Notes under the pieces: generated by a model | What the model was told of the DNA's origin: nothing | Databases searched by the model: none | Seen by the model: the letters and a program-made list of their open reading frames with translations, nothing else | Assembly (NCBI GenBank): GCA_034440615.1 | Contig: JAOTOM010005157.1 | Coordinates: forward strand, 975,501-1,039,500 | Length of the DNA stretch: 64,000 bases | Source: Ashinkailepas kermadecensis | Taxonomy: Eukaryota > Arthropoda > Thecostraca > Neolepadidae | Direction: 5' to 3' | In this document: one piece after another, positions 10,360 to 23,216 of the stretch | Layout: each line of letters opens with the position of its first letter | How positions within the stretch are numbered: the stretch's first letter is position 1 | Made by a program: the position numbers and the translations under genes

Positions 10360-12634
10360 TCACTGGTAAACTCATATGACCTCATTCGACCCGTGAGCCG
10401 TAATACGCACCAATTCAATTCGCATCGGAATATTTATATGCTGCCCTCCAAAAGTTATCGAATATCGTTTATATTCATAGCACGCACTGTTCGTGATATA
10501 GCCAGTATGGGTTGAAGCCGGGATCAGGTCTTAAAAAGATTTGTGCATTCGTGAAATGGCGTCGATGTCGGCATGCATTCCGGCGTGCAGTCCGGCGTGC
10601 ACGGACAACAACCGGCGTGCACTTACACGTCATTAGCGTGCACTGCAACCGAGAGAACCGGGACTAATCGAAAGGACCGTGGAAACAACATAGAGCACTC
10701 ACTGTGCAGATATAAGGAAGACATTTGATTCCTCAGATGAGATCGCCAAAACGTGTCAGATTTCTCACAAACGCGTTATTTTCGTACGATAATTTCCTTG
10801 CATACGTTGTGTTAAATTTCAGTTTCAGCAACCTATCGTGCCGCATTTGAAGTGTGCCTGCCGGAGATATATTCGTCTTCACTATAATTATATCGTGCGA
10901 AAGTTTTCACAATACAGTTTAATTATCAGATTATCAGGCACATACTGTACGTCCGTGCACCACTTCTACACACGCTTCAAGTGTCTCCGTTTGATGCATA
11001 TTATTTGCCTAGAAGACGTGAGGTAGAAGTGACATGCCCTGCGCAAGTAATTGAATTAACATTGAAAGCATTGATGGCACACCGCAAACAAGTGAGCAGT
11101 AGGAAAATGTCTGTCATACCCTGGGGCTGGAGATTTGGTGTTAATTGGTGTTAATTGGGAGTAGAATCTCTGACTCAATTGGTTGCTAAGTTCATTTTTA
11201 GCATCAAACCAAAAATTTAAGGTCTAAATCTTCGCGCGAACAATTCACTTTTTGAACTTTCTCTATTCCTAAGCATTCTCATCCAACTTTAAGCTATGTT
11301 GTTCAGCTAATATTCTGTCATGCGATTCTCACCATATCTACTGTTCATTCAGTGGGAAACATGCACTACACATATTATAGAACAATGGGAGGAAGAATCA
11401 AACTGAAGAAAAAAAGTTTTCGCTTTGGTGCACTTCCACCAAACACGAAAGTCAATCCTTGCAAATCGTGTATTTTCGTCGGCATGTATAAAGCATAACA
11501 AGCTTGACCCCATTCTGTATGCACTACGCCAGAGCTGGCAAACATTTACATATAATATGGCCGAAGGAACGGTGGTGAAAAGTCGAGCAGTCAGCGCGCT
11601 CGTTTGTCCGGGTTTTTCGTTACGATCTTAAAAAGTAGAGAGCTGTGAATCACGGCCCCACTCTCCACCCTACGTTCTCACGCCTATGCTATACAAACGG
11701 TCCTCACCGGCCTGGGCTCATTCATCTCATGCGCGAAAGTAAGGTGGCTGTGACTGGTCATGCTCGATTAATCACGTGCGTGACGTTACCACCACGGAAG
11801 GGTTTCCTAGGTATTTCCTTAGGCCTGGGACAGGTTCCGTCACGAGTTTAGTCACCGGACGGCATATTCATCCTCAAGGCTTCAATACAAATTGTCATAC
11901 GCATTTCATGGACTGGGACAGATGGACAAAAAAACGGCGAGATGCGCAATGCCGATCCGACTTGCCGCTTCGCTGGCTGAACATACGGCCTTTAATATTG
12001 CCCTTAGTTTCACAAAACTACACCCAAAACTCATGGCGTTGGGGTCTTAGTTGCAATTTGAGGTATAATAGCTTATTCACTCAGTCAGCTATGAATGTAT
12101 AATGTTTACTTAGCACACTATGATATACGAATGTATAACGAGCTATGAAAGCTATGCTTCCGGACCAAGATTGGAGAAGCAGGTAGATCCTCCCGAAGAC
12201 TACCAGATTGAAATATTTTGTTGACTGAGCGACGAAGCCTTCAATTTGAATACATGTCCGAGTTAAACAAGATATTGTCGATATTGATTGCAATTTGAAT
12301 GCTTGAAGATTGGGCAATTAGTTGATGACAGGCTGGGAGCAGAGACAGCTCCCAGACTGTTGCGAGTGGCCAACTTCCCCAGCCGGACCTGTTGCGAGTG
12401 GCTACCTTCCCCAGTCGGTATCGCGTATTAACTCAATTCCTTCAATTGAAAGTCATAAATGGTAGATTCATCTTCACACAAGCTCGGCTGCTTAGCATGA
12501 ACCCGATACCGCGATGTCAGGGATCCAGAATACATGGAACTGGATATTTTTTTTGTCAGGGTCAGCTTCCACGGGAATGTCGCCTTTGCCCCAGCAATGT
12601 GTACGGGCGCTGACTGCTGCCTTTGACCTGACAG

Positions 12635-13142
12635 ATCCAGTCGACGGCCAGACCCGTACACAGAAGTGAAGATGTTCCACCAGGGCTATATGTCCGCACG
12701 CGCTATCATCAACGACTTCCTGCACACCAACCAGCAGGCCAACCCCAGCATGCTGCTGCGCCTCAACTCGCACCTGGACCGGCTGGTGACTGTGCCTGCC
12801 GCGCCTGCCTCGCTGGCGGCGCCTCTGTGCGTGCTGCCGGTGCCGCCGGTACCGCCTGGGGCGCTGACTCCCCCCGTCCTGCCGCGACCCACGGAACGGC
12901 CGCCCACCCCCGAGCAGTCGGAGACAACCAGCGCCGTCACACCGGTGGCCGACGGCCCCATCAATCTGTCCAAATCTGCGTTCAGACTCGTCGTCGGCAA
13001 AGGGAGCATCAACGGCAGCGGCAGTGGCAGTGGCAGCGGCAATGGTAATGGCAATGGCAGTGGTGATGGCAGCGGCAGCGGGAGCGACAACGACAAAGAT
13101 AATGGTGTTGGTAACGACCCGAACTCATGGCGACCCTGGTGA
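12635..13142 (+). CDS. hes: HES family repressor, last exon: Orange domain to WRPW
   Basis: This is the C-terminal exon of the gene whose bHLH lies at 6946-7136. The acceptor is CTGACAG (12634; an alternative at 12640 keeps the same phase). The N-terminal part, FHQGYMSARAIINDFL to LRLNSHLDRLV, fits the Orange domain, which guides partner choice and repression. A Pro/Ala-rich linker follows, then a Ser/Gly/Asn run (about 13012-13105) from a GGCAGC-type repeat. The protein ends NSWRPW and TGA at 13140. WRPW is the Groucho-binding tetrapeptide typical of HES, so the reading frame and end are secure. The short repeat inside the exon may vary in length between individuals. Confidence 0.92.
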
Positions 13143-13829
13143 TGCGCAGGTGGCGACATCTTACGGCTGCTTGCTCACGACATCTACTGTGCGGCGGACG
13201 AAACTGGCGCCCCGTAGAGCCGCCGCCGCCGCCGCACCGTACCGTGCGGGGGCGGAACACTTGATCTCAGCACGAGTTTGTGTCTAGGAGTGGCGGCACG
13301 TGCGGGCTGTAAACAAAGTCGGCTGTGCCCAACTGGGCTATGGGTGCATGCACGCCTTCAATTGGTGGGCAGGGATGGCCCACGACCACAAATCAAATGT
13401 TTCCTATGGGCTTCCACTTTGCCGGGAAATGTTGTTTACATGTCTCCGCCTGTGTTTGGCGAAGCAGTCGCACGTCGATGTGTTTGGACACCACGGAGAG
13501 ACAAATTCCAGGGAACTGCCACCCGGTGCCTGTAGTGGTGTAGTGGGTTTCGGAGCAGTGTTAGAGCAGCGAGTCTGACGCTTGGCAGAACGGCCGCGGC
13601 GGTCTTCACCCTGAGCCTGCTGGGCCGCGCGTCTCGTGAGACAGCCGGTCGTCCGGGCACTGGTCGCTGCGGCCGGTGTTGGAGTGAGCACAGTGCAGGT
13701 GCACCCGACGACCACGCGCCTGGTCTTTCATGCCGCCGCGATGTTGCGCTCGGTGTTGTGGGTGAGCAAAATACACGGCCGCAGACAGAACGCATCTGAG
13801 TTTAGAGCGTCCAACTGTGACAGCCAGTG
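13143..13829. other. Downstream of HES, no gene seen
   Basis: It presumably holds the HES 3' UTR. No AATAAA signal is conspicuous close to the stop. GC-rich antisense open frames occur but no domain was recognised. Confidence 0.4.
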
Positions 13830-14110
13830 TTGGCCGCCAGCCAACATTTACAGCCGTCAGCCAATGATGGTTGGGCTTACAGCAGTCTGCCGACACAGCT
13901 GTCTACGAACAATGGCTGGGCATGTAGCGCTCTGCTAGTGATGACTGGGTTTACAGTGGTCTGTCAACGACGGCTGGGCTTACAGCGGGTTACCAAAGAG
14001 CACTGAGCTTACAGTGGGTTACCAACGATGGCTGGTCGGACAGCTCTCTGCCGACGGTGGCTGGGCTTGTAGCCGTCGGCCAAAAGCTTACCTTCTACGC
14101 GAGTCGGTCA
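13830..14110. repeat. Degenerate tandem repeat (GGGCTTACAG phrases)
   Basis: Phrases such as GGGCTTACAGCAGTCTGCC, AACGATGGCTGG and GGTTACCAA recur every 40-50 bases with much divergence. This looks like an old, decayed minisatellite. Confidence 0.6.
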
Positions 14111-14418
14111 GCCAGGGTGTCCTGGGCTGACAGATTCATAGCCTTTTATATTTTTAGCCAGCATCTTGGGTGGCGAGAGGCCCTAATAGTCTCGAACCTA
14201 GGGCATTCAGAAATGTAGGTAATTCACAGTTTTGCGTCGGTCAGGGCCATGCAACAGTCGGAAGCCCTGCTGTTGGAGAAGTCCTGAATTCTTACGAGCG
14301 AGGGCGAGGTACGAGCGAATCTACACCCGTATGTATGTCGGCGTTTGGTATAATCGGGAATTTCAGGGAATGCTTAGGCGTTTCGCGAGACGCCGACAGA
14401 TGTCTACGGTCTTCAAGC

Positions 14419-14508
14419 AACCACCAGTGGTCCTCCATCGGACTGACAACCACCAGTGGTCCTCCATCGGACTGACAACCACCAGTGGTACTCCATCGGA
14501 CTGACAAC
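14419..14508. repeat. 29-bp repeat, three units
   Basis: Three nearly perfect copies of CAACCACCAGTGGTCCTCCA followed by TCGGACTGA. The unit contains the short palindrome CCACCAGTGG. Confidence 0.9.
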
Positions 14509-14732
14509 GAAATTGGCGTCCATGAAATGCTCAACTATGGCTGAATGGATGGTGCAAGATGAACAACTTGCCGCATTCCGCTTTTTGCAGACATTTATTT
14601 GTGCCGTGATTACTACTCACCGGGACATTTGCTGCCCACGTGCAAGCGTTTCCGATTACGCTTGGGGCTCGAGTTGGCTGCCGACACTGCGCGAGTAGTC
14701 ACTGTTGCAAGGACGATGGTTCGTCAGATGTA

Positions 14733-15136
14733 CCCGCCGCGCCACAGCGGTGTGTACCCGCCGCGCCACAGCAGTGTGTACCCTCCGCGCCACAGCGGTG
14801 TGTACCCGCCGCGCCACAGCGCCACAGCAGTGTGTACCCGCCGCGCCACAGCGGTGTGTACCCGCCACGCCACAGCGGTGTGTACCCGCCGCGCCACAGC
14901 GGTGTGTACCCGCCACGCCACAGCGGTGTGTACCCGCCGCGCCACAGCGGTGTGTACCCGCCACGCCACAGCGGTGTGTACCCGCCACTCCACAGCGCCA
15001 CAGCAGTGTGTACCCGCCGCGCCACAGCGGTGTGTACCCGCCGCGCCACAGCGGTGTGTACCCGCCACGCCACAGCGGTGTGTACCCACCACTCCACAGC
15101 GCCACAGCAGTGTGTACCCGCCGCGCCACAGCGGTG
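14733..15136. repeat. 24-bp minisatellite, about 17 units
   Basis: The unit is GTGTGTACCCGCCGCGCCAC followed by AGCG. Shorter units are inserted at intervals (AGCGCCACAGCAG), giving a higher-order pattern. Since 24 is a multiple of three, long open frames appear on both strands; these are artefacts. Confidence 0.95.
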
Positions 15137-16084
15137 CAGTGCTGAACGATTAATATGTCGTGAAGCGGACGTCATGTGCTCGTCGTCGGGGGGGGGGGCA
15201 GTTGTCCCCCCAACAGATCTGATAATTTTAGCCTTTACCCCCTCCCCTGGCCAAACGGAGCTCGGGCGCCTTGCTCGTCCGGTGGTCACCATGAGCACCG
15301 TGTGTGAGCACGTACACGAGAAATAGCCGGACAATTGTTTTCGTCCAATCGCTGTTAGCCAAGCGAGAACGTCTTCCACCATATGTCAAACTCGGCAGTT
15401 GAGCAATTGCTTAGAGGTGCATGTTGTCTTTTAGCTTCGCTATGGACGACGAGACCACAAATAGAGCTATTTGTTGAGTGAGCTCTCACTCGATACGCAA
15501 TTGTACAATATAAAAGAATACTAACGCGTGATGCTAGACTATTCGCTACTCTATCGATCAACCACGCACCCAGAATTGTACTAAAGGAGGTAATTGCTGG
15601 TTCATGTTCTTAAAATTTAGCTAGATTTGTTTTAGGTGGAACCATGAAACCTGCTTAAATCTGTGGACGGGGGAGGATCTACAAACGTACTGGCCATCTT
15701 CCATAATCATTATATTCAACATGGGAAAATAAGAATTTGACTCCAAAGGGGCGACGCAAATCCCATCCTTTGACAGGACCACTGGTATGGATAATGCTGC
15801 AGCACCTACTGGCCACATCGATACCGATCTACATATGTAGATCAGGCAGGTGTCAGGAACAACACCTAACACGGCGTACCTTCGCCCTCAGCTAGAACAA
15901 AAATAGCATCCTATTCAACTTGGACTAGATCTGGGATGTAGAAGGACATTCAGCCTTGCCACGGATGTCCATCAAACATGTTAATTGTACAAATATGGAT
16001 GCATTGAAGCTGCCTATAGGTACCACCCACCGTAGGCATTTGGTCGGTTTTTAACTATTCGCTGCAGTAGGAGCGCCAAACCTT
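15137..16084. other. No gene seen
   Basis: A G-run lies near 15188. No open frame carries a recognisable motif and no element boundaries were identified. Confidence 0.4.
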
Positions 16085-16210
16085 TATTATTTATGAATCG
16101 GTCCAGATCCCAGTGTCCAGGTCCAGGTTTCCATGTCCAGGTCTACGTGTCAATTTCCAGGTGTCCAGGTCCGTATGTTCAGGTCGAGGTGTCAAGGTCC
16201 AAGTGTCCAG
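16085..16210. repeat. (CCAGGTCCAGGTGT)n degenerate array, left block
   Basis: Degenerate copies of TCCAGGTCCAGGTGT. The same repeat reappears at 16985-17195, about 775 bases downstream, so the two blocks may flank an insertion or be remnants of one longer array. Confidence 0.75.
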
Positions 16211-16984
16211 GTTGTAAGAGAGTTAGTTTTTGAGCGTCTTGATCCCATATAATTCAGCAATACCCCTTCGTTCATGGCGCGACAAGTCCCCGGCTCCGAG
16301 ACTGGCGTCGGCCTGTCTGCTGCCTACGTCAGCAGCCACCGCCCGAACGGAGACGTACATTGGACATTGTACCTTCCCCTCCCTCCTTCCGGCTGACACC
16401 CCGCCAGCCAGGCGCCAGAACGTGACCTCTATCGATCGGCGTGTACCGCCGCCGTCGTTAATGCTAGATGTAACTGTGTTCACATAAAGTTATACGTTTG
16501 GCTGTCCCGTAACCGTAATTGATATAATCCCGTAAGCCTTGCGATTGTAAAAGTAAAAGTGTACCGTAAACGTAACACATCGTCACCGCCACTAGAAACA
16601 GACCATTTCCCCTTCTAGAAGGCCGTCGACATGGATGTGACGTCAAAGGGTGGTTCTGCGCCCTCGACCAATCCGCGACCGGGGGTCTCCCGAAGTCACT
16701 AGCTGCCGTGCGGCCCCCAGACAGCCGGTCTTCAATCCTCTGAGCGAGCGGATCGCTGCTACGCGTGCGCGCTTCCCAACTAAATTCGGCTTCTAAATTC
16801 ATAGGAAAGGCAGTATCACGGCTTACCTTCCGAGGAGAACGTACTGTACGGTGTCTGTAGTTCTCGTGTGATCGTGGAGTCCTGCAGTGCAATACAGGGC
16901 AGCAAAAGGTACTGGTACTTTCGTGACTGGAGTTATCGCGAACGAAGAGGTTGTTAGACTTTCGCGTGCCAATAAGGACTTTCC

Positions 16985-17195
16985 TACAAGGTCCAGGTGT
17001 CCAGGTCCGGGTGTTCAGATACAGGTGTCTAGGTACAGGTGTCCAGGTACAGGTCTCCAGGTCCGGGTGTCCAGGTCCAGGTGTTCAGGTCCAGGTGTTC
17101 AGGTACAGGTCTCCAGGTCCAGGTGTTCAGGTCCAGGTGTTCAGGTCCAGGTGTTCAGGTTCAGGTGTTCAGGTCCAGGTGTTCAGGTCCAGGTC
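16985..17195. repeat. 14-bp CAGGTCCAGGTGTT array, right block
   Basis: About 15 units of a 14-bp repeat with single-base variants (TCCAGGTACAGG). Related to the block at 16085-16210. The intervening 775 bases show no recognised feature. Confidence 0.9.
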
Positions 17196-17715
17196 ATTAT
17201 AAACGTGAGCCACCACAGCGTGTACAAATTCATTTTCGCTTAAGCGTAATATGTGGATAAACTTCTTCTAATTTCACTATTGAAGATGTAACTAAGATGT
17301 CGGATGGTACATGCATATTTCATCCTTCATACAACTGCATAATATGATTGGAAATCTGCGTACAGTCCAGCATCACTTCGAATCCTATGAGTGGCAACTG
17401 AAGGTCATTCATGCCAGCTGTGCTTTATTATCAGGTACCCATTTCGTGGTTGCACTTATATAGACTTGTGGAAGATGTCAACCAAAAGCTAAGTATCGGA
17501 CTTCAGATGTAATTAATTATCCTGTTATGTGCCTAACGCAGACCACATAACGTGCTTCGGGTGCATACCATGCCCCACATAGGCGTTTTGACAAAAGGCG
17601 GACTCCGCGAGCAAGAACAAAAATGGACTTCGCTTCTCAGTCAAATAATCCAATTGTCAGACCTGTAGAGCGTGACAATTCCCAACAGCCACCTGGTCAA
17701 CATCACCACGATGCC

Positions 17716-17750
17716 CTGAAACGTCCATGCCATTGGCATGGACGTTTCAG
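17716..17750. repeat. Perfect 16-bp inverted repeat with 3-bp loop
   Basis: CTGAAACGTCCATGCC is followed by ATT and then its exact reverse complement. The DNA or RNA could form a strong hairpin. It may mark a foldback or element end; just to the right, the segment ending at 17919 (CTGGCTACACCACTG) looks like a hAT-type terminus. Confidence 0.9.
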
Positions 17751-19487
17751 AACCCACAGCCCTTCTGTGGCTGCGGTACCTTAGTTCAGTGTGTTCTCCA
17801 CTGTCCCTTTTGTCTCCACAAAAGGGCCAAGCGGGTTTCTCAAGGCGATCGCCTGGAGGACTCCCTCCGATCCTCCAGGGGGAGGCGGCTGCCCCCTTCT
17901 CCCCCTGGCTACACCACTGATGCCCCATGATCTGCCTAGTTCCTCTTTGCACTGAACACCTACACAGAACCTCCTCGTACATACCTGTTGCTGAGCGACT
18001 CCACTCCCTTTATGCTTAGATGTGACTCATCTGATGCATGCATGATCGTCCTCCTCAAAAAGTCTTCCAACAGATCTCCAACATTCCAACAGTTTTCCAA
18101 CCTCACCCACCACATGTTCTTCACAAATCCTTGGCCACCCTGCAATTTAATTCAATGGCCCCATAATCCAGTGAGTGTATGTACTCATTATATGCTTGCA
18201 CATACCGTTGGGAGGATTGATGCTACCACTCCTCTCTTCTGACTTCCTGCTAACCTAGCTGTATCAAACTCTTGCACTCTCGCATTGCCCCTCAGTTTTA
18301 CCTCTTCCTACATCATTCACACCCACATGCATAATTTCCATTGCTCCCTCTCCACCTCCCTCCATTACTCCTTCCAGACAATCCTAATGCTTACCTTTCA
18401 GACGAGGGCTGGCAATCTCTCACGAAGCCAGGGGGGTCCAAGTCCTTATTTTCAAGATATATATATTCAGATTGAATACGGAATATGATAAAGTAACATT
18501 AGCAGGGTATCAAACAGGGGGTCCGGACCGTCCGACCAACCCAGCCGGGATCTCCAGTCATGTTACTGATCCTTGAAAATCGCCACTGCAAATAATTACA
18601 GAATATAGCATTGGACTCCATATATGGATCGCTGAGGGCTTCGAATGCTTGGTTTCGAATGCTCGAATGCATTGGTGGTCGTTTCAATAATTTCGTTAGA
18701 AGCTTTATCTCCGCGGAATTCTCTGAACATGCTGAATTAACTAATTTATCCATTTAGTGTTAGCAATTCGAGCAAGCTTCCTGTCTCCATTATATGCATT
18801 TATCAACATAGCCAGAATCGGCAACAGCCCCGGACTGAATTCACCCAGAACACAGCATTCAGAAATTTATAATCTTCTGTTCCAGGCAGGAAGAGTGAAT
18901 GGTACTGGCAATAACAGCATGCCTATTTATTTAATAAATTTCCCCGAAACATGCTGGGAAGCAGACACATAGGTTCCGGATATCAGAAGCAAAAAGAAAA
19001 CTACCCCTGCGAATTTCATGACAGGGAAATTTTCCTTCCAGTGATTGCGAAGCATAATCAGATCTTGCCGTAGGGTGGAACAACAGGCACCGTAGGGGTG
19101 CTCTCTGAGTGCTCCTAAGATGGCACAACATGGGTACATCCCGGGTGCCCATAGGGTAGAAGGACAGGCCGCGCCTGCCAGCAAGTGTGGGCCGGTTAAT
19201 TTTACCCCGGCGCGGAGGCGGCGGCCAAGAGCGGCACGGCGGTGCACGCTGCGATAACTCCAGGGAAATCTGGCCAGAAATCATTGCGGACAAAATATGC
19301 TAGTTACAGTGACGATTTTGGTCTTAAATCGAAAGAGCTTCGCATTTGGGACATGTGGAGAGGCTCTATTGTCTTAAAGATTGCTTAACCCAGGAATGTC
19401 AGAGGTCATGCCGGCCAGAGGGGAGGGAGCACATTCCGCTCCCCTTATTTTACTTGCGCCAAATATCTCGGGAACGAATTGAGGTAG
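17751..19487. other. No gene; transposon-terminus relic at about 17919
   Basis: The string CCCCTGGCTACACCACTG ending at 17919 is the reverse complement of a CAGTGG-type terminus like those of the hAT-like elements in this window. No matching left end was found. The rest has no recognised feature. Confidence 0.4.
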
Positions 19488-19840
19488 CAGTGGCGTACCT
19501 AGGATTTGCGCTGGAGGGGGGGAGCGAATATGGACGGGCCACCTATCCCATTTTTAAAGTCCCGCGATTTCTACCACAATTTTTTCTCAAAGGGGCATAT
19601 TTATTATTTTTTAAATAAAATAATTAGTGACCACCTTAGTTACCATGTGAATGGTACTGGCAATCTACCACCATCGTTTCTGAGTCACCGGGTTTCAACC
19701 CTAACTTCCCTATCCTGTTCGAAGGTTTTTCTTTTGGTATCCCTTGATAAGTGACTGCTGCTTAAACTACACCTGTACAAATAAATCAAAAGTTTAAAAT
19801 TTTCAAATTTTACGCATTGCAGTTAACAACGCCCGGTCGC

Positions 19841-20240
19841 AAAAACGCCACCGTTCCTGCACGTGTACACCCGCCTCGCACGTCCCGGGCAAAAACGCCA
19901 CCGTTCCTGCACGTGTACACCCGCCTCGCACGTCCCGGGCAAAAACGCCACCGTTCCTGCACGTGTACACCCGCCTCGCACGTCCCGGGCAAAAACGCCA
20001 CCGTTCCTGCACGTGTACACCCGCCTCGCACGTCCCGGGAAAAAACGCCACCGTTCCTGCACGTGTACACCCGCCTCGCACGTCCCGGGCAAAAACGCCA
20101 CCGTTCCTGCACGTGTACACTCGCCTCGCACGTTCGGGCAAAACGCCACCGTTCCTGCACGTGTACACCCGCCTCGCACGTCCCGGGCAAAAACGCCACC
20201 GTTCCTGCACGTGTACACCCGCCTCGCACGTCCCGGGCAT
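19841..20240. repeat. 50-bp minisatellite inside the hAT-like element, 8 units
   Basis: Units of AAAAACGCCACCGTTCCTGC, ACGTGTACACCCGCCTCGCA and CGTCCCGGGC, nearly identical apart from one shortened unit near 20130. The inverted copy of the element has only one diverged unit at the same place (about 34030-34090), so the expansion happened after the copies separated. Confidence 0.9.
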
Positions 20241-20489
20241 TCGCCACACTTTCTCTTTCTCCGGTTTCTGCAAGGCTTCCTACGTTTTGCTAATTGCTGC
20301 CACATGCTAGTCTTGTGTCTTTTTTTTGCGTGTGGAATGCTTCGTATGGGGGTTCGCTGGGACAATTCGATTAATTCAATTCGATGATTATTTCTATTCT
20401 TCCTACATTTTATGGTGGCTAAGAAATCCGGATACCCGCTGAGCTTTGATACACCTCATCTCTTTGGTTAGATATACTGCCATATTCTC

Positions 20490-22060
20490 TACCGAACCGA
20501 AGCCCTAGCTTTTTTAGCGTTCTTTTTTGGGGACCCACGGCGTTTTTCTTCGTCTACGGATGCGTCTTAGGGCTCTAACCAATTTGTGTTAGGGGTCCGG
20601 CACATTTTTGAGACCCGGCTCTTTTTTAGAGTTGTGTTGCTTTTTTTGTGCACCGACGTTATTTTTGAGGAACCGGCGAGTTATCGAAGACCGCGATGCA
20701 CTCGGTCTTTATGTTAGATTCTTAGGACCATGTCGCTTTTTGAGGGCCCAGTCGATTTTTTAGGCCCCCAGTGGTTTCATGGCCCTGGTGTGCCTTGAGG
20801 GTCTCCGTTGTGTTTTTTTTAGAGCTTCCGGTGTGCATATTTAGAGCTGTAGCGCATGCTTTAAGGCCCTGCCGCTTGTTGCGAGACTCAGTACGCTTTG
20901 GAGGGCCCGGTACATTTTCGACCTCCCGCTGTGCTCTTAGGGTCGTGCTTTATTTGGGGCTCCTGACGCACATTTGCAGGACCACAGCACGGATTTTGTG
21001 GCTCCGGTATAACTTCTCGGGGTCCCGGCGAGACGTTTCGGTCCCAGGTGCGTGATTCCGGGGACCCGACTTTTTGGTATGTACCCTCAGGCTCAGCATG
21101 ATTTTCAGGGGCCCCGGCCCGACCTTTTGGGGTCCACGTTGTGATGTTCAAGAAACCCGGCACAACTTTTCTTGGGCACCCAGCGTGATTGTCAGGGACT
21201 CCGGTCCCACTTTTTTTTTAGCCACAGCGCGATTTTGAGGTGCCCCTGCCTGATCTTATGGGCCTCCAGGAAGATCTTCATGGGCTCAACCCGTCTTTTT
21301 GGGCCCATCCTGATCTTGAAGGACCCGGCACGACGTTTTGGCCCCCAGCGTGATTTTCAGGAGCGTCGGTCCGACTTTTGGACCCAGGAATATTTATAGG
21401 AGCTTGGACCGTCGTTTGGGCCCCAGCGTGATTTTCAGGGGCCCGGTCCGACCGTTTGAGGCCATTTTTGGAGCCCAGCGTCATTCTTAGGGACCCCTAA
21501 ACGAGCTTGTGGCCCCAAATGTGATTTTCAGGGCTTATGGTGCGATTTTTGGGGTCCCAGCTTAATTTTCCAGGGCCCCAGTGCGATTTTGGGGCACCAA
21601 GCGTTATTTTCAGGGCCCTCAATGCTATTTTCAGGACCTCCAGCTTCATTTTCAGGGGGCCATGCGTGACTTTTTGGGGCCAAATTTGATTTCCAGGGAC
21701 GTTGGTGCGATTTTTGTGTGTGTGGGAGGAGGGGGGCTAGCGTCATTTTCAGAGGCCCCTGTGCGACATTTCCGGCCACCAATCTGACTTTTAGGGGCCC
21801 CTTGAGATTTTTGAGGACACCAGCGTCATTTTCAGGGGCCCCTGCGCGACTTTTTGGTGTAGCAACCCGATTTGTAGGGGCCCCGGTGCCATTTCGTGGA
21901 CCCCAGCGTCGTTTTCAGGGCATCTGCGCGACTTTTTGGGACCCCAAATGTGATGTTTAGTGGGCCTTGTGCGATTTTTGGAGCCCCAGCTGGATTTTTA
22001 GGGAGCCTACACAATTTTCTCGAACCCCGGCGCGATTCTTGGGGCCCCACAACCTCTCAG
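20490..22060. repeat. Highly degenerate 30-40 bp repeat, right part of the element
   Basis: A pattern of GGGGCCCC, a short variable piece, then GCGCGATTTTT or GTCATTTTCAG repeats about 45 times with strong divergence. The same pattern in opposite orientation fills 32840-33760 and 27720-28327, so it belongs to this element family. Confidence 0.75.
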
Positions 22061-22108
22061 TAGGGGTGGGGGCAACTATCCCCAATGCCCCCCCTCGGTA
22101 CGATACTG

Positions 22109-23216
22109 TGAAGTAGACAGCTCAAATGATGCACCCACATACATGAGTACCAAGGATACCTTGGTTTAAAAGATCAATGTCTGGTCATACATGGTGACGT
22201 AATAATGACGTCATAAGCGAAGTCCATGGGTGCTTATAATTATTGGTTAACATTTGTTATGCGAACATTCTGCAATGTAAATGTGACATAATGAGTGCTA
22301 CGCAGAATACATCCAAGATCTCCTTGTCCTAAGTGGCTGAAGTTACGCCAAAATATACCCCCCAAGATATAACTCACAAATATGATTATATCTATAGAAT
22401 CGGCATTTAACGTCGGGTGTGACGTCACAGCCGCTATGCAGCAATATACATGTTAGAATGCACATGCTCGAGTTTATGGTACTTCCTCTAAACGCATGGT
22501 AAAATACTGTAGCAGTACTTAGACACATATTACACAATTAGACCCGAACCAAACATATCATATAATATAGTCATAGTCAAGAACAATGGCATCCATCAGC
22601 TATCTACGGAAGACTCTCCGATATTTATATTCATGTAACAGCCCGTATTACTTGGGGAGCATTGCATCATACACTGACATGTCGTGGTCCTTGCGGAACT
22701 TCTACCTGATTAGCATCCTCTCCACCACTCATCTCTTCTTCATCTTTCGAAGTTCCAGCCCTCTCTCCCCAACTGACTCGGATGAGGCTTCCCCGTGCGG
22801 CCCTGGCCGGCCACCGCACCACACCGCGATCTGCTGGGATACAATTGATGACTATCGGTATTGGGGCAGCTATGTGCAGCTGAACCTTACGGTACATATA
22901 GTCAAAGGGTCGCTGATTTTATTGGCATTGGTCTCTGGTTGTGCGCTGTTGTGCGTTTTTTTTCTTCAAACCTTATTGGAACTTGGAGGTACTAAAAAGT
23001 TGAACGTCTATTGTAATGAATTATCGTTCAATCAAAAATAGCATATTGTGAACCGTTCCATGTTTTTTAACTACTTAACGTAATGAAAATGTTATCAGCT
23101 GTTGATTCATGTCTCACTTGCCCAGGTTTTTAGAATGCGTCTTACCTTTATCGGTCGTCAAACTCCGACACCATTTGTACACTTTTGCATCGGTTTTTTT
23201 TCCATACGCAATGTAG
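22109..23216. other. No supported gene
   Basis: A 151-codon open frame (22586-23041, +) encodes two hydrophobic stretches but matches no family I know. It has no splice context that makes it convincing, so I do not call it. The remainder is AT-rich and featureless. Confidence 0.35.

Larger units (their letters stand above)
7137..12634 (+). other. HES intron
   Basis: This 5.5 kb stretch separates the two HES exons. It starts with GTGAGT and a GGTGCT-rich simple repeat (about 7165-7256). It contains two ultra-short retroposons, a 68-bp duplication and a (CCCCT)n run. No other exon was recognised. Near 12332-12420 a 38-bp phrase (GTTGCGAGTGGC) is duplicated. Confidence 0.6.
19488..22108 (+). 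mobile_element. hAT-like non-autonomous element, 2.6 kb, copy 1
   Basis: It starts CAGTGGCGTACCTAGG and ends CCTCGGTACGATACTG, an imperfect terminal inverted repeat (13 of 16 bases). The flanking 8-mers TGAGGTAG (19480-19487) and TGAAGTAG (22109-22116) differ at one base, as expected for an old hAT-type target duplication. A shorter inverted copy lies at 32809-34472 and aligns along its length (for example CCCGCTGAGCTTTGAT near 20440 and its complement near 33820). No transposase is encoded. Inside are a 50-bp minisatellite and a 1.6 kb degenerate array. Confidence 0.78.

Noticed and set aside
12672..13142. A separate small gene starting at ATG 12672
   Set aside because: The segment starts inside the Orange domain, has an in-phase acceptor upstream, and completes the HES protein with WRPW.
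22586..23041. A 151-codon membrane-like open frame
   Set aside because: Hydrophobic stretches alone are weak evidence; no family motif, promoter or intron structure was seen.
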